Shown one piece after another: positions 57,801-64,000 of a DNA stretch of 64,000 nt; the first letter of the stretch is position 1; each line of letters opens with the position of its first letter. A program made the translations under genes and the position numbers. The DNA is from Rhizophagus irregularis (taxonomy: Eukaryota > Glomeromycota > Glomeromycetes > Glomerales > Glomeraceae). The DNA lies in NCBI RefSeq assembly GCF_026210795.1, contig NC_089430.1:3472001-3536000 (forward strand). Reading direction: 5' to 3'. The notes beneath the pieces are model-generated. The model was not told the origin of the DNA. It saw nothing but the letters and a program-made list of their open reading frames with translations, and did no database searches.

Positions 57801-58172
57801 TGCCGAAAATCGCCGAGATCTCAAAATTATTTATATTAATAAGCTTTTTTTTTAAAAAAAAACCAGGTTCATCTTGCAAAGTAAAAAAAAAAAATATACC
57901 CCGATGGTATAGCCCCCTAAAAATCTACGATAATCAAAAAATCTTCTCAAATTACAACTGAACACGAAAAATTAGGATACACAGAAAATGGCTGATAAAA
58001 AGAGACTAAATTATCAAATTATCAAAATTCTCTTTTAATTATCAAAATTTTTTTAATTTTATTAAACGGGACGTAATTGTATTATCTGAAAAAAAAAAAA
58101 ACTAAAGTATGATATAACAACTTATATAAGGTAACTTTTCTTACAACTTTCTAATAATTTTTCTCTAAATAG
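54839..58172. other. AT-rich gene-free stretch
   Basis: Dominated by A and T runs. Around 56940-57400 base composition is more even but frames are short. No repeats with visible ends, no RNA genes recognised. The last 100 bases hold the methyltransferase promoter. Confidence 0.5.
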
Positions 58173-59803
58173 ATGACGTCAGAAACCAGCGGTTTAAAAC
58201 TCAAAAACTGGGCTGCCATAAAAAATCCACCATATCCTGCTGAAGGAGCTGGTAACCAAACCTTCAGCTCTTATACACTTTTTGGAATAGTTTTAGGAGG
58301 TCCTTTATTTCTTATTATATACTTTCGCTTGAGTTTATTGTTTTATCCTTTCTTATTACCTCTTGGTTTGCCTATTTTCGCTGGCTATTTTTATTTATCC
58401 TCAAAATACTCCGCTCCATATAACAACAAGGTTCAACTTCCAGGCAGAAAAATTGAAGAGTATATTATTATACAAGATTCATCATTAGCTATCTACTCCA
58501 ATCGTAATAAGATTCCAATGGAACTTTTTTTTGAGAATTATTTTGATGGAAAAATTGATCTTCGTGGTGATGCTCTCGAAATCCTTGAATCTCGTCATGA
58601 TTGGGCTTCATTTGAATTTACAATGGGTCAATTTAAATTCTTTTTAACCCAATGGATACCTGAAACTTTGGTACATTCTAAAAAGCAAGATGAAGAACAA
58701 GTCAGGGATCATTACGATCGTGGTGATGATTTCTATGCTGCATTTTTAGGGCCTAGGATGGTTTATACATCTGGCATTATTTCAGATCAGAACAAATGTG
58801 AAACACTTGAAGAAATGCAAGATAATAAATTAAAACTTGTTTGTGAGAGAATGCGTATGAAAGAAGGTGAACGACATTTAGATATTGGATGTGGATGGGG
58901 AACACTTGTAGCATATGCCGCTAAACATTACGGTGTAGATTCTACTGGTATTACCCTTGGTCGTAATCAAACTCAGTTCGGTAACAATCGAATTAAAGAG
59001 TTTGGTGTCGACGGACAACAAGCTCGTATAAAGTGTATGGATTATCGTGATATACCTAGAAGTCCAAAGTATCACAAGATTACCTGTCTTGAAATGGCTG
59101 AACACGTGGGTGTTAGACTTTTTACAACATTTCTAGAACAAGTTAGAGACATGCTTGAAGACGATGGTTTGTTCTTCTTGCAAATTGCTGGGTTACGGCG
59201 GTAAGCTGTTATTTTATATGGGCAACTTAAATACTTGCAATGTATTAATCCACTCTGCTAATATCCAGCACATGGCAATACGAAGATTTCATATGGGGAT
59301 TATTTATGGCCAAATATATTTTTCCTGGTGCTGATGCCTCTTGTCCTTTGGGATGGGTTATTGATAAGTTGGAAGTTTCAGGGTTTGAGATTCAAAGTGT
59401 TGATACAATTGGTGTCCATTATTCGGGTACAATCTGGCGCTGGTATCAGAATTGGCTCAAAAATAAAGACACTATCACCGCGAAATATGGCAAGAGGTAA
59501 ACTATAGATTTATTGATGTTTATGATTATTTCCATTTATATTAAAATTTTGAATTCTCAAAAAATTTTTTATATTGCTTTTTGTTAATTAGATGGTATCG
59601 GTAAGTAAACATACTTTTCAGATGCATATTAAATATTTTAATAACAATTCTTTATACGTTACAGGATTTGGGAAATTTTCTTAGCATGGTCGACTATAAT
59701 TTCTCGTCAAGGAAGTGCTACTTGTTATCAAATAGTAGCTCATAAAAATTTGAACGCTTTTGATCGTGCTGAATTGATTTCGAAAAAACTTTTATCTTTT
59801 TAG
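58173..59803 (+). CDS. Sphingolipid C9-methyltransferase (cyclopropane-fatty-acid-synthase-like)
   Basis: Exons 58173-59200, 59269-59496, 59592-59600 (9 nt) and 59665-59803, all GT-AG and in frame, 467 residues. Residues about 30-80 form two membrane helices; the rest is a SAM-dependent methyltransferase with motif I HLDIGCGWGT (about 235-244), DHYDRGDDFYAAFLG just ahead of it, EMAEHVGV, and the family tail WRWYQNW...SRQGSATCYQI. This architecture matches fungal Mts1-type enzymes, which add the C9 methyl group to the sphingoid base of glucosylceramides, using S-adenosylmethionine, in the ER/Golgi membrane. The microexon supplies W-Y and parts of the flanking arginines; skipping it would remove three codons without shifting the frame. 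Confidence 0.93.
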
Positions 59804-59994
59804 CTCATACATACAAAAAAAAAAAAATAATTTGTAAATAATACCTATTTATTTGTATCAAATTCATCATCATTAAGAAGTAATAATATTATATTTATTA
59901 TACATAAATTTGCGTCTTATCGATGTTTTAACAAATTTATTCTAACAAATACTTAAAATTTATGAGTAATAGAACCCTTAACATATAATTTATT

Positions 59995-60643
59995 TTAAAT
60001 TTCAATTTCGCGAACCCCATCCTTGTCTGCGACTTTAATCTTAAAATCAGCAAGATTAATGATAAATCTAGATTTTAATTCATCTATACACTTTTTAATG
60101 AGTATTTTTGCTTCGTCTAGAGAAAGATCTGGGCGATGATATCTATCCAAGAGCGATAAAGTATAATAAGCACCATACCCATGAGCAGCGAAAGGTACAC
60201 TAATAGAGGAACCAAGATAATCGATCCAATAAAGTTGTGATGTTAATGTTGTTACATCATAGCCTGCAATAAGTAGGTTAACGGCGTACGGGTGCTAAAT
60301 AAATTGAAAGATATTAATTTATTGCGAACTTAAATTATGAACGTACAAGAATACTCACTCGGCTTCTCAAACTTGTAGCTAATTCTTTTCGAGTAAAAGT
60401 GGCAGCGGCCTTAGGTGTCAACTCGATTCCATTTTTAATCTCGTAAAACCTAACATTTCTCTGAATATATTCAGCAAAGTGTACAGTGTCTCCTGGTTCA
60501 CCAGAATACAACATTACTATATGCTTATTAAGGTCTCGAGATTTATCCTCATTAGACTTCATAACAGTAATAGATCTTGCTGCCGAGGTATCCGCTGCAG
60601 TAAGTACGAAATCTTTGCCTACCATTCCGATAAGAGTCTCCAT
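59995..60643 (-). CDS. PRE1: 20S proteasome subunit beta-4 (PRE1/PSMB2)
   Basis: Exon 1 60643-60359, exon 2 60294-59995, intron GTGAGT...TTTAG in phase 0, 194 residues. Starts METLIGMVGKDFVLTAADTS and contains GEPGDTVHFAEYIQRN and YLGSSISVPFAAHGYGAYYTLSLLD, the pattern of beta-4, one of the non-catalytic beta subunits (no N-terminal processed Thr). It forms part of the two inner rings of the 20S core. Length fits the family (about 195-200). Convergent with the methyltransferase gene, 190 bases from its stop, and divergent from the SR protein gene. Confidence 0.95.
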
Positions 60644-60788
60644 TTTTTTTTTATTTTTTATTTAGTAAGAATTGAGAAATGAGTTTTAAAGCTCAATTAA
60701 CAAAAAATGATCAGACCGCTCAAAAAAAAAAGCTTGTCGCCTGCATTATGGCGTTATGCATTAACACGTGAAAGCTACAGTTCATTAT

Positions 60789-61789
60789 CTTCCCCAGTAT
60801 TACCGTCACTTTTCTACCCCCACGTGATTTTGTGCCACATCAGCCTCATTGATTTATTTATTTATTACGTTTAACAACAGTGATTTTGTAACTTTCGTAA
60901 CTTCTTTCTTCTTTTTTCTCTTTCTTTCTTTAATGTCAGACAAAAATTTTATAAAAAGCTGTAAATATCGAGTTTAAATAATTATTTAAGTATAAAATTT
61001 ATTGTTGGTTTATTTTTAACTACTATATTAACTGTTTTTTATTTTTTTTGTTTATCTTCTTTATACAAAGATTAGAGTGTAATTTTGGTACTTTGGTCAT
61101 TCTTTGAAGGCTAAATAAAGTCTTAACAAGTATAGCATTACTCAAATAATTATTTTTATTGAATTATTTTACATATTTGTGGAGTTATAATTATACTTTG
61201 TAACAATATAAGTGCAATATACATTTTTTAAATCTCTTTAGGCAACGCGCGCGTTTATATATTTATTTAGGTTATTTATCATACTTGTTTTATTATATTT
61301 ATTAGGAGAGTTAAGAGTTAGGAGAAGACGCGTTTTTATATTTATTTAGGTGTTATTTATTATATTTATTTTATTAGTAGATACGGTGTTATTTATTGTA
61401 TTTGCTTTATTATATCTATCAGGAGACATAGGAGACGCGCGTTTTTATATTTATTTAGGTGTTATTTATTATATTTATTTTATGGGTTACGCGTTTTATT
61501 TTATTAATAAATAAGCAGACATAAATTTCCAAGTAAAAATCAAACGAACTTATCAAATAATTTTTTTATTAAATTTAAAAACAAATTCTAAGAGCAAGAA
61601 ATCAATATTTTTTATACTTTAAATTTAAGTATGAAAATTTAATTTTTTAATATTTTAAAAGTGCGAGAAGTGAAAAATTTTGCAATTAAAATTTTTCTAA
61701 GATAAATGTTACGCAAAAAAGCAAATGAGGCTGATGCGCCACAAAAAATCACGTGGGGGTAGAAAAGTGACGGTGATACTGGGGTAAAT
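60789..61789. mobile_element. 1-kb MITE with long TIRs in a shared promoter region
   Basis: Terminal inverted repeats about 60 bp long and nearly identical (CCCCAGTATYACCGTCACTT, then TTCTACCCCCACGTGATTTT, then CATCAGCCTCATT). A perfect 11-bp duplication CAGTTCATTAT flanks it (60778-60788 and 61790-61800). No coding capacity; the interior has imperfect repeats of TTTATATTTATTTAGGTGTTA with GACGCG words (61245-61490). It separates the starts of the proteasome and SR-protein genes. Confidence 0.88.
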
Positions 61790-61905
61790 CAGTTCATTAT
61801 ATGAAGTCACGTGTAGAGAAATGTCTTACGAATTCTGATGATGCACATGGTACATCGCAATAAAAAAAATGAATACTTCTGTCGAAAGTTGGGAACTATT
61901 CAACG

Positions 61906-64000
61906 ATGTCAACGATGTCAGTTGACAACGTTGTAAAGGTAAAATATATAAAGTATTTAAATAAATAATCATTAGAACTTTCATTGATCGGTTTTATTAT
62001 GTTATTATTCGCAAAGGTCGCAAACATTTCTCCTCTTGTAACTGAACCAGTATTGAAACAATTGTTTGAATTCTTGGGTGAAGTTACAACAATCAAATTG
62101 TACAACAGGTATTAATCATATCTAATTAACTGCAATATATTTCTGTTTATTATTAAAAAAAAAGAAAGAAATTTTTTTAACTTTAGTTAAAACTTGTTTA
62201 GTCCTCACGGTGACGGTGTACAAGAATGCACTATAGAATTCAAAGAAGCATCAGCAGCAGTAACGGCCCTTCACCTAACTGGTGTGGAATTAGGTGATCG
62301 CACATTGATGGTTTCATCAACTACAGCACCTGCCGGTATACATAATACTTCATATCAACCACCAGTTATACCTCCTTCATTACCCCCTATACCTCCATCA
62401 ATATCTCCTCCTAGACCACCACAAACTTCGAAAACTCCACAATCTATTCCTCCTAAACCTATTATTCCTCCTCTAGCTCTTCCTCCTTTTTCATCTAATT
62501 CTCTTGCAGCGATTAGGTCTAATCCGGCTATTTCACCAACTGTTGCTCAATTCGACCCTGCTAAAGCTGAAGAAATTTCTAGAACTGTATATATTGGTAA
62601 TATTAACTCTTCGATTTCTGAACCTGAATTGACTCAGTTTTTCTCTGCTTGTGGTCCGGTTGCGTATGTAAAGATGGCGGGCGATCCTGCTCAACCAACT
62701 CGGTTTGCATTTTTGGAATTTGCTACTTATGAAGGTGCACAAGCAGCCATGCAAATGAATGGGGTCATGCTTGGAGATCGTCCTTTAAAGTATGTTTATT
62801 TTCAAGTCAATAAAATATTGTGTCTATTCTTTTAGGGTTAAATGTTTTTTATCTTAGGGTGAACCATTCAAAAAATGCAATCAACAAGACACCAAAAAAG
62901 ACTGATGCTCCGGACGTGCAAGCAACTATGCGTCGTGTCAGGGAGGCTCAATTAAGAATTGCAAACCGATTAAATACTGATGGCACTACTCCCGACAATG
63001 AATCTCCTTCAGCATCTATTCAACAGGATGTAGAAATGCGAGATGCGACATCGCCCACTAAAGAAGTTATATCAGCTCGTAGCCGCTCTAGGTCTATCAG
63101 ACGTAGTAAAACTAGGTCAAGAACAAGAAGTAGAAGTAAAGCTAGAAGACGAAAAACAAGAAGTAGATCAAGGTCTAGAGGTACGTTTTCAATTATCCTA
63201 ATAATTTTTTAATTATTGTAGATAACAGCAACATTTATTAATGTAGATTTTTATTATCGACGACGAAGAAGTCGTTCTAGAGGTTTGACAAATTAATATT
63301 ATTTAAAACAATTATTTTTTTTTGGAATATTTTATTAATTCTTTTATTTAAGTAGGCGATCGATACAGAGAAAGAGATCGTGAAAGAGATAGAGAGAGAG
63401 AGCGCGATATTAGAGAAAGAGATAGAGAAAGGGAACGTGATAGGGAACGAGATCGAGATCGAGATAGGGATCGGGGTAGAGATCGTGATAGAGAACGCGA
63501 TTGGGATCGTGATCGTGATCGTGATCGAGACCGTGATCGGGATAGAATTAGAGATAGGGACAGGGATCGAGATAGGATTCTTGAAAGAGATCGTGATAGA
63601 GATCGTCGTGATAGAGACAGAGAAAGAGATAAAGAAAGAGACGCAAAAGAAAAAGATCGCGATAGGGAAAGAGAAAAGGAAAAAGAACGTGATAGGGAAA
63701 GAGAGAGTGAAAAGGATCGCGATAAGGAAAGAAAGGATCGTGATAAGGAAAGAAAAGATCGTGATAAGGAAATCAACAAGGAGAAAGACCGTGAAAAGGA
63801 GAACAGTAAAGATAAAGATGAAAATGAGAGAGAAAAGGACGGAGAGAGGGAAAAAGATAAAGAAAGAGATCGTGACAGAGATAAGGATCGAGATATAAAA
63901 GAAAAGGAACGGGATAAAGATAAAGATAGAGATAAAGAGCGGGATAGAGACAGGGATAAAGAAAGAGAAAAAGAAAGAGAGAGAGAGAGGGATAGAGAAA
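61906..64000 (+). CDS. SREK1-like SR splicing regulator, 3' partial
   Basis: Exons 61906-61938, 62017-62108, 62202-62789, 62858-63180, 63247-63282 and 63356 to beyond the window, all in consistent phase. RRM1 (about residues 8-90) starts [20 protein letters not shown]; a Pro-rich linker follows ([17 protein letters not shown]); RRM2 (about 165-250) has [11 protein letters not shown] and [14 protein letters not shown] and ends KVNHSKNAI, the signature of SREK1/SRrp86. Then an RS domain ([18 protein letters not shown]) and, in the last exon, a very long run of Arg-Asp/Arg-Glu/Lys-Glu repeats. Nuclear; regulates splice-site choice by protein-protein contacts. The frame is open to the right edge. 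Confidence 0.9.
63365..64000 (+). repeat. Coding RD/RE/KE repeat
   Basis: Over 200 codons of alternating Arg/Lys and Asp/Glu, encoded by drifting GATCGN/GAAAGA words. Purine-rich on the plus strand, so both strands and all frames look open; frames other than RD/RE are shadows. Confidence 0.85.

Noticed and set aside
63348-63898. Long minus-strand Ser/Leu/Arg frame and plus-strand Glu/Ile frame
   Set aside because: Shadows of the RD/RE repeat in the SR protein gene, whose splice phase selects the RD/RE frame.

Overview
The window is AT-rich nuclear DNA from a filamentous fungus, most likely an arbuscular mycorrhizal fungus (Glomeromycotina, Rhizophagus-like). The signs are short spliceosomal introns with GTATGT/GTAAGT donors, fungal housekeeping genes (an Aurora kinase, a sphingolipid C9-methyltransferase, proteasome subunit beta-4, an SREK1-like SR protein), and several protein families that I recall as highly amplified in Rhizophagus. 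The family attributions are from memory of protein patterns; no search was run.

Layout. 1-9.5 kb holds lineage-specific accessory genes on the plus strand: a protein open to the left edge, zinc-binding small proteins, a possible membrane microprotein, a Uma2-type (PD-(D/E)XK) nuclease fused through an intron to a C2H2 finger, a tryptophan-rich protein, and a decayed multi-exon nuclease-like gene. 9.7-18.5 kb holds virus-like fossils: a coiled-coil/Gag/zinc-knuckle/retropepsin-like block, followed by a Polinton-like block (DNA-binding protein, coiled-coil and tail-anchored proteins, A32-type packaging ATPase, integrase, zinc-ribbon nuclease). 19.3-21.5 kb is repeat-rich: hairpin tandem repeats, a perfect 61-bp inverted repeat, and a MITE inside a tRNA-like sequence.

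21.5-31.5 kb holds two DNA transposons: a decayed MULE with 9-bp target duplications, tRNA-like sequence in both TIRs and a nested MITE, and an apparently intact pogo/Tigger element. 31.5-35.4 kb is very AT-rich repeat debris. The Aurora kinase gene lies at 35.5-36.9 kb in seven exons. 37.2-45.2 kb is a nest of a MITE, a 4.7-kb transposon with an intact seven-exon reading frame for a 1,201-residue transposase-like protein, a LINE endonuclease fragment and a short relative of the 4.7-kb element. 48.0-52.1 kb is another, decayed, DDE-type element flanked by TTAA. 52.1-58.1 kb is mostly empty AT-rich DNA with one MITE and one probable retroposed insert.

58.2-64 kb is a compact host-gene island: C9-methyltransferase (plus strand, with a 9-nt microexon), proteasome beta-4 (minus strand), and the SR protein gene (plus strand), which runs off the right edge. 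A 1-kb MITE with long TIRs sits in the shared upstream region of the last two genes.
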